64,000 bases of DNA from Paraburkholderia sp. ZP32-5 (GTDB lineage Bacteria; Pseudomonadota; Gammaproteobacteria; Burkholderiales; Burkholderiaceae). Shown piece by piece: positions 7,713 to 16,967 of the stretch. The stretch's first letter is position 1. Each line of letters begins with the position of its first letter. The translations under genes were made by a program, and so were the position numbers. The notes below the pieces were generated by a model. It saw only the letters and a list, made by a program, of their open reading frames with translations, was not told the origin of the DNA and did no database searches. The stretch spans positions 1,736,001 through 1,800,000 of the forward strand of contig NZ_JAJEJP010000002.1 of NCBI RefSeq assembly GCF_021390495.1. The letters are read 5' to 3'.

Positions 7713-8573
7713 ATGCAGCCCATCGTTCAGCCGTTCTTCGACCCGGTCACCGGCACGGTGACTTACGTGGTGTTTCAGTCCGGGCATCGGGAATGTGCAG
7801 TCATTGACCCGGTCCTCGACTACGACCCCAAGGCAGGACGCACTTCGACGGCGAATGCCGGCAAGGTCATCGAGTTCGTCCGCCAGCGCGGCCTGCGGGT
7901 GCAGTGGATTCTGGAAACGCACGCGCATGCGGACCACCTGTCGGCAGGACATTATTTGCGCGGCGAGCTTGGCGGCAGGATTGCGATTGGCGAGCACATT
8001 CGCACCGTTCAGGGCGTCTTCAAGCAGATGTTCAATCTGGAGCCCGAATTCCGCCTTGACGGCTCCCAGTTCGACCATCTGTTTCGCGAAGACGAGGAGT
8101 TTTCCATCGGCACCATGACAGCAAAGGCGCTGTATGTGCCGGGTCATACTCCTGCGGACACGGCGTACCAGATTGGCGATGCGGTCTTCGTGGGTGACAC
8201 GCTTTTTATGCCGGACGTCGGCACAGCGCGTTGCGACTTCCCCGGCGGCAATGCGCACACGCTGCATGGGTCGATTCGAAAGCTGCTGAATTTGCCGGGC
8301 GACACCCGGCTTTTCATGTGCCACGATTATCCACCCGAGGGCCGCAAGCCAGAATGGGAAACCACGGTACTCGCTCAGCGTACGCATAACATCCATGTGC
8401 ATGACGGCATAACAGAAGAGCAGTTCATCAGTATGCGCGAAGCTCGCGACGCAACACTTGCGATGCCCGTTCTTATTCTTCCGTCTGTGCAGGTAAACAT
8501 ACGGGCCGGGGAATTTCCACCCGCCGAGGAAAACGGCATCCGCTATCTGAAGATTCCGCTAAACGCGCTCTGA
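7713..8573 (+). CDS. blh: Persulfide dioxygenase-like MBL-fold enzyme (Blh/ETHE1 type)
   Basis: 286 aa. Metallo-beta-lactamase fold with THAHADH, VPGHTPADT, VGDTLF and CHDYPP motifs, the ligand set of ETHE1/Blh enzymes. No rhodanese domain is fused. Family role: oxidises glutathione persulfide to sulfite, detoxifying H2S in the cytosol. It diverges from bigR across the AT-rich operator. The sulfite produced would normally leave through the TauE exporter, which is truncated here. Confidence 0.9.
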   Translation: MQPIVQPFFDPVTGTVTYVVFQSGHRECAVIDPVLDYDPKAGRTSTANAGKVIEFVRQRGLRVQWILETHAHADHLSAGHYLRGELGGRIAIGEHIRTVQGVFKQMFNLEPEFRLDGSQFDHLFREDEEFSIGTMTAKALYVPGHTPADTAYQIGDAVFVGDTLFMPDVGTARCDFPGGNAHTLHGSIRKLLNLPGDTRLFMCHDYPPEGRKPEWETTVLAQRTHNIHVHDGITEEQFISMREARDATLAMPVLILPSVQVNIRAGEFPPAEENGIRYLKIPLNAL

Positions 8574-8875
8574 CAGCTCGAGCCCGCTGTTCCAGCACCA
8601 TTGATAACGAGGAACGGCTCGTCTGATTGATATCTTCGAGGCTGCACGGGAGAGGTCCCGTAAGACCGATATTGACCCGACTCTCGCTTGTACGCGGCTA
8701 TCGCGCTCGTCAATCAGCGGGCCGCCAGTTCACTGAGAAGGCACGCTGTCCGTCACCGCTTCGCCTCGAGTGCGCTTCCAACGGGTGTGCCTCGCCGCGA
8801 GGCGCAGAAAGCCCGACGCTCCCAGGCGGAAATAATGGAGAACAGCGCAAAAAATAGAAGGGTTCGAAATGTGAA
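8574..8875. other. Stretch without a recognisable gene
   Basis: Downstream of blh. The reading frames are short and of shadow character, and no coding signal was recognised. It borders decayed gene fragments, so it is probably degraded accessory DNA. Confidence 0.5.
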
Positions 8876-8959
8876 GCCGTAGCCCAATCGAGTGATGTCG
8901 ACCTCCCCAGCGAGCTTGAACTTGCCGGATGCGATAGCGGAAATGTTTGTGTCGCTCAT
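8876..8959 (-). pseudogene. Aldo/keto reductase N-terminal remnant
   Basis: 28 codons beginning MSDTNISAIASGKFKLAGEV and reaching RLGYG, which matches the start of aldo/keto reductases (SGTF..GG....RLGFGAMR). After RLGYG the sequence is unrelated. A fragment only, not functional. Confidence 0.45.
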
Positions 8960-9424
8960 GCTCCAGAAATCCTCGGAGCATTGCTGGTCTTCATCGGCGA
9001 TATTCACAGCCCCGGGCTCGATGAAACGCAGGGCATGGTGTTGACGGACAGTTGCGACTGGAATCAGAACGCCGCGTCCCGCAAGTGGGCCAAGCGCTAC
9101 TTCGAAAAGATGAAAAGGATGCCCTCGAGCTTGCAGGCCGCCGACTACTCTGCTGTCACGACGTATCTGAACGCAGTGAAGGCCACCGGCACGACCGACC
9201 CAGACAGAATCATGGCGTAGCTGAACGATATCAAGATTGATGACTTCTACGCCAAGGGCTCTATCCGTCAAGACGGCAGCATGATTCACGACATGTATTT
9301 GATGCAGGTTAAGACACCGGCTGAATCCAAGGAACCTTGGGACTATTACTAACTCACGGCGACCATACCGGGCGAGCAAGCCTTCACCACCAAAGCACAA
9401 TCGCACTGCGCACTATGGAAATAG
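8960..9424 (+). pseudogene. Branched-chain amino-acid ABC substrate-binding protein, 3' remnant
   Basis: Translation from about 8972 reads FIGDIHSPGLDETQGMVLTD, then KWAKRYFEKMKRMPSSLQAADYSAV, then two in-frame stops: TAG at 9218-9220 after DPDRIMA and TAA at 9350-9352 after EPWDYY. It ends at TAG 9422-9424. The order and wording match the C-terminal third of LivK-like periplasmic proteins, including DDFYAKG and DGSMIHDMYLMQVK. The N-terminal two thirds are absent. The low level of other damage suggests a fairly recent loss. Confidence 0.8.
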
Positions 9425-10234
9425 TGCCTCTTTTGAAATCCGAGTGGTGCTATGGCGGATCGATGACAGGCCCGAGCCTGGCGCGACGAACCCTTGAGGC
9501 GCTTTGAATCGACAAGTTGGCGCATGGCTGGTTGTGGCAGAATGCCACCGGCTACTTCTCAGAAATGGCTATGAAGCCAACCCTGCCGCTAACAAGCACC
9601 AGATGTTTAGGTCGTCGACCATAACGGGCTTCGTTTGGTGTTGCCGGCGATATTTGTGCTCAAGGCGTTGTTCAAACCGAAAGCGACCGTCTTTCAATAT
9701 CTATTTCGACCTTCAGGACTCGGCATGCTGCTCGCTCCCGTGCACGCCAATGGTTCGACAACTGTTGCAATTCTTCCTCGACAGCTTAGACAACATGCCC
9801 CGAAGTCTGATGCTTGACCAGCATCGGCCCGGCTTTGCTACAGACCGCCCAATTGGGCGGTCTGTTTTTTCTGTCGCTATATAAGAAATCAAGGCTGATT
9901 GCTCCCACCGAAATCACACCTCGGCCAGAGCATCACGTTAGGACAACATTGATAGCGATTTCCAGGACAGCTTTCGTTTGCTAGCCACCACTTGCTGCCG
10001 TTGGGCTGGCGAGTGACGAATACTCCCGGCACGGGTATCGGTTCCCCTTCAGATCGACGCAAGATCATCCTCGCGGCGCTCGACCGGATCTTCGGCGCAT
10101 ACTAAGCGGCAACACGTCGACTTTGTTCGTACGTCGACCTTCGTATCAGCGAATCAACATCAATCCTCGAGTATTCAATTGCTGTTGCGCTTCACGCTGA
10201 TACCACCCCTTGCAAAACTACGATTGGAGAAACA
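9425..10234. other. Long stretch without an intact gene
   Basis: 810 bp. Short protein-like segments occur (about 9520-9590 reads GWLWQNATGYFSEMAMKP; 10010-10105 reads TNTPGTGIGSPSDRRKIILA), but none has a complete frame, and I could not assign families. A strong terminator lies at 9841-9870. Consistent with decayed accessory DNA. Confidence 0.5.
9841..9870 (+). terminator. Rho-independent terminator
   Basis: A 24-nt perfect palindrome, CAGACCGCCC AATT GGGCGGTCTG, followed by six T. It has no intact gene directly upstream, so it may end a lost gene or a small RNA. Confidence 0.85.
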
Positions 10235-10582
10235 ATGCAGTTCGACAAGCAACAGCAGAGGCTCAGGCAGAGCGACGCAACTTCGCGTTCTGGTCCGCCG
10301 AGCTTGCTGACGAAGGTACTAGCCGTGGTGATAGGCGCTGCCCTGCTCGTCGTGGGGTTCGCCGTTTCGCTCGTCGTGTTGGCCGTGGTTCTTGGGGCAG
10401 GCATTGTGATCGGGGGATTCGTCTGGTGGAAAACGCGCGATCTGCGCAAGCGGCTTCGCGAGGAGGCAATGCGGGCACAGCAGATGCACGAGCAGCAGGT
10501 GTACAAACGGGCGGCCCAGCGCATGGATAACGGCGAGGTGATCGAGGACGTCGAGTTCAGGGACGAAACGCGACAGAAATAG
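10235..10582 (+). CDS. Small inner-membrane protein
   Basis: 115 aa: a polar N-terminus (1-25), two closely spaced hydrophobic stretches (about 27-64, VLAVVIGAALLVVGFAVSLV and a following GAGIVIGGFVW), then a basic amphipathic helix (RDLRKRLREEAMRAQQMHEQ) and an acidic tail. A GGAGAAA site precedes the ATG. The helix suggests a peripheral or coiled-coil cytosolic tail. Function unknown. Confidence 0.75.
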   Translation: MQFDKQQQRLRQSDATSRSGPPSLLTKVLAVVIGAALLVVGFAVSLVVLAVVLGAGIVIGGFVWWKTRDLRKRLREEAMRAQQMHEQQVYKRAAQRMDNGEVIEDVEFRDETRQK

Positions 10583-10748
10583 GCGCGGCACCGCGGCAGT
10601 GTCTGCGCTGCCGCAATTCTCAGGTCAAATTTCGATTGGCAGTCTCCGCTGCCGTTGAACTAAGCTTTAAAGCCGTAGCAACGGCGCTTTCACCCGCATC
10701 ATGCGCGCCGGTACGAAGTGAAAAACACCATCAGCGCGGAGGTGCTCG

Positions 10749-11414
10749 ATGATTTCCCGATGGATGCGAATGATCGGCCTGGCGACGTGTGTCTGCGTCA
10801 CATCGCCCGGCTCCGTGGCGGCGGATGCGTCGGCCGCCGCGCCGCCGCTCGTCTATGTCAACGATTTCGATCTCGACGTCGCCAATGTGACCACCGACAG
10901 CGGGCCGGGCAACCGCGCGCGCGGCATCGTCGGTCATCTGCTGCCCGAAGGGCCGCTGCGACAGCAGAACGATCCGCAGGCACGGGCGCGGGAAATCGTC
11001 GAACTGATGGCGCAATCGCTGACCGACGATCTGAAGAAGGCCGGCATCGACGCGCGCCGTGTCTCACCGGGTGAACCGCTGCCGCGCAATGGCTGGCAGG
11101 TGCGCGGCGTGTTTCTCAGTGTCGATGAAGGCAACCGGCTGCGTCGCGCGATGGTCGGGATGGGCGCGGGTCAGAGCCAGTTTCAGGTCGCGGTGTCCTG
11201 CGACAGCCTGGCCGCGCCGGATTTGCCGCCGCTCTATGAAACCGTCGATGCGGGCGCGAGCCGGGATATGCCCGGCGCCGTGATCAAGCTCAATCCGTAC
11301 GTGATCGCCGCGAAGGTTGTGCTGTCCGGCCGCGATCAAAAGACCGCGATCAAAAAGAGCGCCGCGCAGATCGCCGACGCGCTCGCGCAGAAACTTCAGG
11401 CCGGCGCAAAGTAG
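10749..11414 (+). CDS. DUF4410-type secreted protein
   Basis: 221 aa with a signal peptide ending near GSVAA. The body (LVYVNDFDLDVANV; RAREIVELMAQSLTDDLKKAGI; FLSVDEGNRLRRAMVGMGAGQSQ) matches the DUF4410 pattern of periplasmic or lipid-anchored proteins that share a fold with GNA1162/LptE-like assembly factors. No lipobox Cys is clear. The start has a GAGGTGC site. Role unknown; solitary gene. Confidence 0.75.
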   Translation: MISRWMRMIGLATCVCVTSPGSVAADASAAAPPLVYVNDFDLDVANVTTDSGPGNRARGIVGHLLPEGPLRQQNDPQARAREIVELMAQSLTDDLKKAGIDARRVSPGEPLPRNGWQVRGVFLSVDEGNRLRRAMVGMGAGQSQFQVAVSCDSLAAPDLPPLYETVDAGASRDMPGAVIKLNPYVIAAKVVLSGRDQKTAIKKSAAQIADALAQKLQAGAK

Positions 11415-11423
11415 AATGCGCTG

Positions 11424-11927
11424 CTAGCCGCCGGCGAAACGGGCCGCAGCGATTTTGCCGAGATGCACGGCAACCGGAGCAGTCAGCGCGAAATTCCGCA
11501 GTTCCTCCGGCGAGGCCAGATGGGCGGCAACGATCTCGCGATTGTCGAGCCGCAACTCCGGCAAGCGATCGAGGTGAAGTTCGAAGAAATGCACGCGGTC
11601 CCGTCGCCCGTCCCAGATACCGTAGACGCTGCCCGCCGGTATCAGCGGGTAAGCCGGCAGACCGATCTCCTCGTCCATTTCCCGCTGCGCCGCCTCGGCG
11701 GGCGTCTCACCGGCATGGATACTGCCGCCGGGAAGACCCCACTCGCGCCGGTACGATGTCTTCACCAGCAACAGCGACTGGCCGACGTACAGGGTCACCA
11801 GCGCGCCCTCATGATGAGGCCGCCGAATGTGCCACCAGGCGCGAGCGAGCTGAAACCCGACGCGAAGCGCGATGCGCCAGAGCGCGTCGACAAGTGAACC
11901 GGAGCGGGCTCGCTCAACACTGGGCAT
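11424..11927 (-). CDS. NUDIX hydrolase
   Basis: 167 aa. A complete Nudix box is present (GGSIHAGETPAEAAQREMDEE followed by IG), giving GX5EX7REUXEEXGU. It hydrolyses a nucleoside diphosphate linked to another moiety; the substrate cannot be read from sequence. An N-terminal extension of about 35 residues precedes the domain. An AAGGAT site lies upstream of the ATG. It converges with the DUF4410 gene with a 9-bp gap. Confidence 0.9.
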   Translation of the reverse strand: MPSVERARSGSLVDALWRIALRVGFQLARAWWHIRRPHHEGALVTLYVGQSLLLVKTSYRREWGLPGGSIHAGETPAEAAQREMDEEIGLPAYPLIPAGSVYGIWDGRRDRVHFFELHLDRLPELRLDNREIVAAHLASPEELRNFALTAPVAVHLGKIAAARFAGG

Positions 11928-12162
11928 GGGGTCTATCCTTTTGTGTCGGTGACGATCGTGGTCGATTGCCGGATCGTCGCGGTATCGAAGGCAGATCGCG
12001 GCGATCTGTCGACGGGCGGCCGTTTTCGCGTCGATCTGCTGTACCGGCTAAACGTCACGCGAACAAAGATCCGCGTGGACTCACGATATCCGGTTTTGAG
12101 AAATCTGATTTCTACCACCGCAGCGCGGGTAATGGGCCGCCGCGACCTCCTTGCATCCCACT
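11928..12162. other. Intergenic stretch, no gene seen
   Basis: Upstream of both the NUDIX gene (minus) and the hipB-like gene (plus). Reading frames here have no homology I recognise. The right part runs into the operator array. Confidence 0.5.
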
Positions 12163-12286
12163 CAAAAACTGCGCGATCACACAGTTTCAGGACGAAAACC
12201 GGCCTTAGGGACAAAAACTTTGCAATCACCTAGTTTTCTTAAAAAAGCCGGATTTTTTGCCTTATACTTGGTGAACGCCTAGTTTT
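12163..12286 (+). promoter_or_regulatory. Three-copy operator array and promoter of hipB-like gene
   Basis: Three dyads of form AAAACT-N12-AGTTTT lie at 12165-12188, 12214-12237 and 12263-12286, exactly 49 bp apart. Copies 1 and 2 share an extended 26-bp core (CAAAAACT..GC.ATCAC..AGTTT). In copy 3 the left arm is TATACT, which is also a good -10 hexamer 29 bp before the ATG at 12297. Binding there would block transcription, as expected for an autorepressor. Confidence 0.7.
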
Positions 12287-12296
12287 TTACCGTCCT

Positions 12297-12635
12297 ATGG
12301 CTCATATCATCCGCAAGGCCTCCGATATCGGAGGCATCATCCGCGCCGCCCGAAAAGTCCATCAGTTGCGCCAGAACGACGCTGCCGGCGGCGTGGGCGT
12401 GAGCGAATGGTTCATGGTCAAGGCTGAACAGGGATCGGACAGCGTTCAATGGGGGAAGTTGTTCCAGATCCTGGACGGACTTGGCGTGCGCATCACGATG
12501 GACGTTCCCGACGCCGACGATCGGCTTGTCGAGGCCGAATTGGCGCGCGCGCATCGCAGCGCGGAGCGCCGTCGCAAGCGGGTCGGCGCTGCCCGCTCCG
12601 CCGACCCGGATGAAACGCCGGAAGATTCGCAATGA
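12297..12635 (+). CDS. hipB: XRE-family HipB-like regulator (orphan antitoxin)
   Basis: 112 aa. The HTH covers about residues 10-70 (IGGIIRAARKVHQLRQNDAA; GVSEWFMVKAEQG; VQWGKLFQILDGLGVRITM), the HipB pattern. A basic, Arg-rich C-terminal tail follows. HipB normally neutralises the HipA serine/threonine kinase and represses the operon. Its stop overlaps the start of a 22-codon hipA remnant (ATGA), so the kinase partner has been lost. The operator array suggests the repressor still functions. Confidence 0.82.
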   Translation: MAHIIRKASDIGGIIRAARKVHQLRQNDAAGGVGVSEWFMVKAEQGSDSVQWGKLFQILDGLGVRITMDVPDADDRLVEAELARAHRSAERRRKRVGAARSADPDETPEDSQ

Positions 12636-12700
12636 GCGTCCGTCGCCTTTTCGCATACATCGACGAGCAACTGATCGGCACGCTGAGCGAATGGCCCTGA
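12632..12700 (+). pseudogene. hipA kinase 5' stub
   Basis: Reads MSVRRLFAYIDEQLIGTLSE then WP and stop. This matches the first strand pair of HipA (..YL.G..VGTLSE). The remaining ~400 residues are absent; the next gene lies on the opposite strand 94 bp away. Its start overlaps the hipB-like stop, as in real hipBA operons. Confidence 0.7.
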
Positions 12701-12718
12701 AGCAAGCGCCGACCGCAT

Positions 12719-12751
12719 GGCATTCGCGGCACTCCACGCGCCGCGAATGCC
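12719..12751. terminator. Strong hairpin between convergent genes
   Basis: 12-bp perfect stem GGCATTCGCGGC / GCCGCGAATGCC with a 9-nt loop. No T-tract on either side, so it is perhaps a transcript-end stabiliser or Rho-assisted terminator. Confidence 0.4.
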
Positions 12752-12793
12752 CCGGCTCACTAGCCGCTGACAGTCACCCCGCTGCCACCAACC

Positions 12794-15079
12794 TCACAGC
12801 AACGCGATCACCCTGACATCGCCCTGCTCCGCCGACGCCACCACCTTTTCGCCAATCCGGCGGAACGTGATCGATACCGACGCATCCCCGACGCGCAGAT
12901 CGCTAACTTCGAGCCAATCGATACCTTCGGGCAGCATCGGCTGTTCGATCAGCACCTCGCGTCGTTCCGCATCGATCGTGATGCCCAGACACGCCTCCAG
13001 CATCATGAACGGCGAACCCGCCGCCCACGCCTGCGGCAGACACGCGACCGGATACGCGGTAGGCGGCTCGCCGCGCCGGCGCGGGAAGCCGCAGAACAGT
13101 TCGGGCAGACGCATGTCGAAATTGACCGCGGCCTGGAACAGCGCCTGCAGCAGCCGCACCGCCGATGCCTTGCCGCCGTAGCGCGACAGCCCGCGCGCGC
13201 ACAGTGCGTTGTCGTGCGGCCAGACCGAGCCGTTGTGATACGCCATCGGATTGAAACGCGCCTGGCTCGCAGCCAGCGTGCGCACGCCCCAGCCGGTATG
13301 GAACAGCGTCGAATCGAGTGCGCGCACCACCGCTTCGCCGCGCTCGCGCGACGGCAGGCCGAAGGCCAGCAAGTGCCCGGCGTTCGATGCCATCACGCGG
13401 CACAGTTCGCCATGACCGTCGAGCGCGATGCCGTAGAAACCGGCTTCGTCCATCCAGAACTTTTCCTCGACGCAGCGGCGGATCTTCTTCGCGCGCTCCG
13501 CGTACTGCGCGGCCTCATCGCGCTGGCCGCGCTGCGTCGCGAAGCCGGCCATCGTGTCGAATGCGGCGCTTGCGTAGGCCTGCACTTCGACCAGCGCAAT
13601 CGGCCCATCGGGAAAGCGGCCATCGGCATGGAACACCGAATCGTGGCTGTCTTTCCAGCCCTGGTTCGCGAGCCCGCCATCCGATTCGCGCTGATAGTCG
13701 AGCAGCCCCAGACGGTTGCGATCGCACACACCTGCGACCCACTGCGCGGCGCGTTCGAGCGCCGGCCACAGTTCGTCGATCAGCGCGAGGTCGCCGGTGC
13801 GGGCCGCGTAAGCGCCGGCCAGCACGATAAAGAGCGGCGTGGTGTCGACGCCGCCGTAGTACAGCGCAAACGGCACTTCGCCGGCCGCCGCCATTTCGCC
13901 CTTGCGCATCTCGTGCATGATCTTGCCGGGCGCCGCGTCGCGAAACGGCGAATTCTCATGCGCCTGATGATCGGCGAGAAAACGCAGTACGCCCGCGGCC
14001 AAATGCGGCTGCAGCCACAGCGTTTGCAGCGATGTGATCACCGCGTCGCGGCCAAACGGAGTCGAAAACCATGGGATGCCCGCATACGGATATGGACCGG
14101 TCGCGAGGTCCGTCGTCAGCAGGCTGAGGTCCGCGAACGAGCGGTCGATCCACGCGTTGAACAGCGGATTGCTGGTGCGTATACGCGCGCTCGCGCGGCG
14201 CCGTTCGCGCATCACCAGGTGGGCATCGACGAGCGCGGCGCGCACCGCCGTGCGGCCGACGCGCGGACGCTCGGCATCGATCTGCGACATGTGAGCTTCG
14301 CTCATTGCATGGACCGGCTGCGCTACGTCGGAGCCGGGCTTGCCCGCCACCGGCACCACGTGCACCGCGACCGACAGATAGATCGACACGCAGGCCTGCG
14401 CGGGCAGCTTGACCGTGTAGTCGGCACGGTCGGCGAACAACTGATCCGGCTGCGGCGAGAACGCAATCTGTACGTTGCGCGCCACGTCGTCCAGACCGAT
14501 ATAGTCGAGCAGCACCTGCTGATTCTCGACGCGTGCCGGCTCGATACGCCCCTGCTTGTCGCGCTTCAGGCCGCGCACTTCGAACATGTCACGGAAGTCG
14601 CTGGAAAACGAAATGGACAGCGGTACGGTCGCGTCGCTCGTGCCGTAGTTCGTCAGTTCGATCGCCTCGTTGAGCACGGTGCCCGACAACACGCGCACGC
14701 GCTCGACGTGGATCACGCCTTCGGGCGTGCTGTTGCCGCCGAGCGGCGGCAAAGGACGATTGGTCAGATGCGCGGTGAACGACGTGTTGTCGCTGCTGAC
14801 ACTGCCCGACAGCAGCGACGGCGCGCGCCCGCCGAAGGTGAGCCGCAGTTGCGACAGCACGCGGGTGTCGTTGACGAACAGGCCATCGTCGTGGCCGGTG
14901 ATATCGCCGAGAGGGTCGTTGACGATGAACGTGTCACCCGACTTCAACACGTGTTGCGTGGCGCTCGCGACGTTGAGGTTTTCCGTCGGGATGAAAACGC
15001 CTTCCTGTTCGGGTTCGCGATGATCGACGCCACCCGTATGGGTCACTCCGCCGAGGGCTTCTGGCTGCTGCTGTGTCAA
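12794..15079 (-). CDS. Amylo-alpha-1,6-glucosidase / glycogen-debranching-like enzyme
   Basis: 761 aa. N-terminal beta-rich domain (about 40-290: GDTFIVNDPLGDITGHDDGLF; TRVLSQLRLTF) typical of the bacterial GDE N-terminal domain, followed by an (alpha/alpha)6 glucosidase barrel with AGIPWFSTPFGRDAVITSLQ, NQGWKDSHDSV and HNGSVWPHDN. These are the catalytic-barrel motifs of GH15/GH63-like debranching enzymes. It probably trims alpha-1,6 branches of glycogen, trehalose-linked glucans or compatible-solute polymers. The start codon is TTG preceded by AGGAGC. It is solitary; no glg or tre genes are adjacent. A 712-codon antisense frame on the plus strand is a compositional shadow. Confidence 0.88.
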   Translation of the reverse strand: MTQQQPEALGGVTHTGGVDHREPEQEGVFIPTENLNVASATQHVLKSGDTFIVNDPLGDITGHDDGLFVNDTRVLSQLRLTFGGRAPSLLSGSVSSDNTSFTAHLTNRPLPPLGGNSTPEGVIHVERVRVLSGTVLNEAIELTNYGTSDATVPLSISFSSDFRDMFEVRGLKRDKQGRIEPARVENQQVLLDYIGLDDVARNVQIAFSPQPDQLFADRADYTVKLPAQACVSIYLSVAVHVVPVAGKPGSDVAQPVHAMSEAHMSQIDAERPRVGRTAVRAALVDAHLVMRERRRASARIRTSNPLFNAWIDRSFADLSLLTTDLATGPYPYAGIPWFSTPFGRDAVITSLQTLWLQPHLAAGVLRFLADHQAHENSPFRDAAPGKIMHEMRKGEMAAAGEVPFALYYGGVDTTPLFIVLAGAYAARTGDLALIDELWPALERAAQWVAGVCDRNRLGLLDYQRESDGGLANQGWKDSHDSVFHADGRFPDGPIALVEVQAYASAAFDTMAGFATQRGQRDEAAQYAERAKKIRRCVEEKFWMDEAGFYGIALDGHGELCRVMASNAGHLLAFGLPSRERGEAVVRALDSTLFHTGWGVRTLAASQARFNPMAYHNGSVWPHDNALCARGLSRYGGKASAVRLLQALFQAAVNFDMRLPELFCGFPRRRGEPPTAYPVACLPQAWAAGSPFMMLEACLGITIDAERREVLIEQPMLPEGIDWLEVSDLRVGDASVSITFRRIGEKVVASAEQGDVRVIALL

Positions 15080-15386
15080 GGTCGCTCCTATGGATTCGAT
15101 TCGCTGCTGCTTTCAGTTTCGCATTCGGGTAACGCCCAGGGGCGTGCGCCGGCTTGCCCGGTTGCATCCGATTGTAGAAGGTCTGTGCGCGTGAGACGAA
15201 CTTATCGCGGTGGAGTTTCGGCTTTTTTACGGCGATTTGCTGGCGGATTTCCCGTGGCACAGGACGTGCAGGGCAAAGTGCGGGGATACACAACAACGAC
15301 ATACGCGGCGCTTCTTGCGTCGGATCCACGTTGGATCCGTGCCGGGTCCTGACCGAAGCGCCGCGTGCGCAATGTGAGGACCAGCA

Positions 15387-15441
15387 GGATCACCGGCCTC
15401 GTGGGCCGGTGATCCGGTGTGTGTTAGCGGAGTGCGCTAAC
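15387..15441 (-). terminator. Two hairpins downstream of gltA
   Basis: A 12-bp perfect stem (GGATCACCGGCC, loop TCGTG, 15387-15415) and a smaller GTTAGCG/CGCTAAC hairpin (15423-15441) lie just past the gltA stop. There is no clear T-tract. They probably end or stabilise the gltA transcript. Confidence 0.5.
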
Positions 15442-15473
15442 GGTTTGCGTTATGGCGTGCGTTACGGCGAGCA

Positions 15474-16772
15474 TTAACGCTGTGCAATCGGCTTCGCTTC
15501 ACGCAGCGTCTCGCCGACGAACAACTGGCGCGGACGACCGATCTTCTGCTCGGGATCAGCGATCATCTCGTTCCATTGCGCGATCCAGCCGACCGTACGC
15601 GCCATCGCGAAGATACACGTGAACATCGACGTCGGGATGCCCAGCGCGCGCTGCACGATACCCGAGTAGAAGTCGACGTTCGGGTACAGCTTGCGCGATA
15701 CGAAGTATTCGTCTTCGAGCGCGATCTTTTCGAGCGCCATTGCGAGCTTGAACAGCGGGTCGTCGTGCAGGCCCAGTTCTTCGAGCACTTCGTGGCAGGT
15801 CTCGCGCATCAGCTTCGCGCGCGGATCGTAGTTCTTGTACACGCGGTGACCGAAGCCCATCAGCTTCACGCCCGAGTTCTTGTCCTTGACCTGCTTGATG
15901 AACTCGGGAATGTTATCGACCGAGCCGATTTCTTCCAGCATGTTCAGCGCGGCTTCGTTCGCGCCACCGTGCGCCGGGCCCCACAGACATGCGATACCGG
16001 CAGCGATACACGCAAACGGATTCGCACCCGACGAACCGGCCAGACGCACGGTCGACGTCGACGCGTTCTGCTCGTGGTCCGCGTGCAGGATCAGGATGCG
16101 GTCGAGCGCGCGCACCAGCACGTCGTTGACCTGGTACTCTTCGGCCGGGTTCGCGAACATCATGCGCATGAAGTTCGCGCTATACGACAGATCGTTCTTC
16201 GGATACACGAACGGCTGATCGACGCTGAACTTGTACGCCATCGCAACCAGCGTCGGCAGCTTCGCGATCATACGGATCGCCGACACTTCACGATGTTTCG
16301 GATCGGTGATATCGAGCGAGTCGTGATAGAACGCGGACAGCGCGCCGACCGCGGCAACCAGAACCGCCATCGGATGCGCGTCGCGGCGGAAACCGCGGAA
16401 GAAGAACTGCATCTGCTCGTGCACCAGCGTGTGCTTCGTGACGGTATCGACGAACTCGGCTTTCTGGGCCACATCCGGCAACTCACCGTGCAGCAGCAGA
16501 TAGCAGGTTTCGAGGAAGTCGGCGTTCTGCGCGAGGTTGTCGATCGGGAAGCCGCGATACAGCAGCTCGCCCTTGTCGCCGTCGATATAGGTGATCTCGG
16601 AATTGCACGACGCCGTCGACATGAAGCCCGGGTCGTAAGTGAACTTGCCGGTCTGGCTGTACAGCTTGCGAATGTCGATGACGTCCGGGCCCAGCGTGCC
16701 CTCGTAGATCGGCAGATCGACAGTCTGGTCGCTGTCGGAGAAGCTCAGTGTTGCGTGTGTCTTCGAGTTCAT
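15474..16772 (-). CDS. gltA: Citrate synthase (type II)
   Basis: 432 aa, the usual length for the hexameric, NADH-sensitive Gram-negative enzyme. Condenses oxaloacetate with acetyl-CoA to begin the TCA cycle; cytosolic. Motifs: [15 protein letters not shown] with the active-site His, [14 protein letters not shown] with the second His, and [16 protein letters not shown] carrying the catalytic Asp. An AAGGAAG site precedes the ATG. No sdh genes lie next to it, unlike the sdhCDAB-gltA order common in this family, so a second copy elsewhere is possible. A long upstream region (about 520 bp) contains repeats that may be regulatory. Confidence 0.97.
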   Translation of the reverse strand: MNSKTHATLSFSDSDQTVDLPIYEGTLGPDVIDIRKLYSQTGKFTYDPGFMSTASCNSEITYIDGDKGELLYRGFPIDNLAQNADFLETCYLLLHGELPDVAQKAEFVDTVTKHTLVHEQMQFFFRGFRRDAHPMAVLVAAVGALSAFYHDSLDITDPKHREVSAIRMIAKLPTLVAMAYKFSVDQPFVYPKNDLSYSANFMRMMFANPAEEYQVNDVLVRALDRILILHADHEQNASTSTVRLAGSSGANPFACIAAGIACLWGPAHGGANEAALNMLEEIGSVDNIPEFIKQVKDKNSGVKLMGFGHRVYKNYDPRAKLMRETCHEVLEELGLHDDPLFKLAMALEKIALEDEYFVSRKLYPNVDFYSGIVQRALGIPTSMFTCIFAMARTVGWIAQWNEMIADPEQKIGRPRQLFVGETLREAKPIAQR

Positions 16773-16967
16773 CTACATCTTCCTTTTGCTTTGATACCGC
16801 AGCTTTGATACCGCATACGTGCCGGCGTACATGAGGTCGTACCGTGAGACGCGATCTCGGCGCGCTCCGAAGGACTGGCCATGCGCCAGGCTCCGCCCCG
16901 CATTCTACGGGCGTGCGCCTAGCCGATTGCGGCGATTGACGGCAACAGACCATCTCCGTTCACGCAA

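Noticed and set aside
8753..9406. 217-codon minus-strand frame
   Set aside because: Most of it is antisense to the LIV-binding remnant. Only the short MSDTNIS...RLGYG part looks like a true (aldo/keto reductase) fragment.
12719..12751. CRISPR-like or attachment-site palindrome
   Set aside because: A single hairpin between convergent transcripts, without repetition or an integrase nearby.
13214..15352. 712-codon plus-strand frame
   Set aside because: Lies wholly antisense to the glucosidase gene, is Arg/His-rich with no domain, and has no ribosome site. A compositional shadow.
15576..16808. 410-codon plus-strand frame opposite gltA
   Set aside because: Antisense of a highly conserved gltA; composition typical of the shadow frame.
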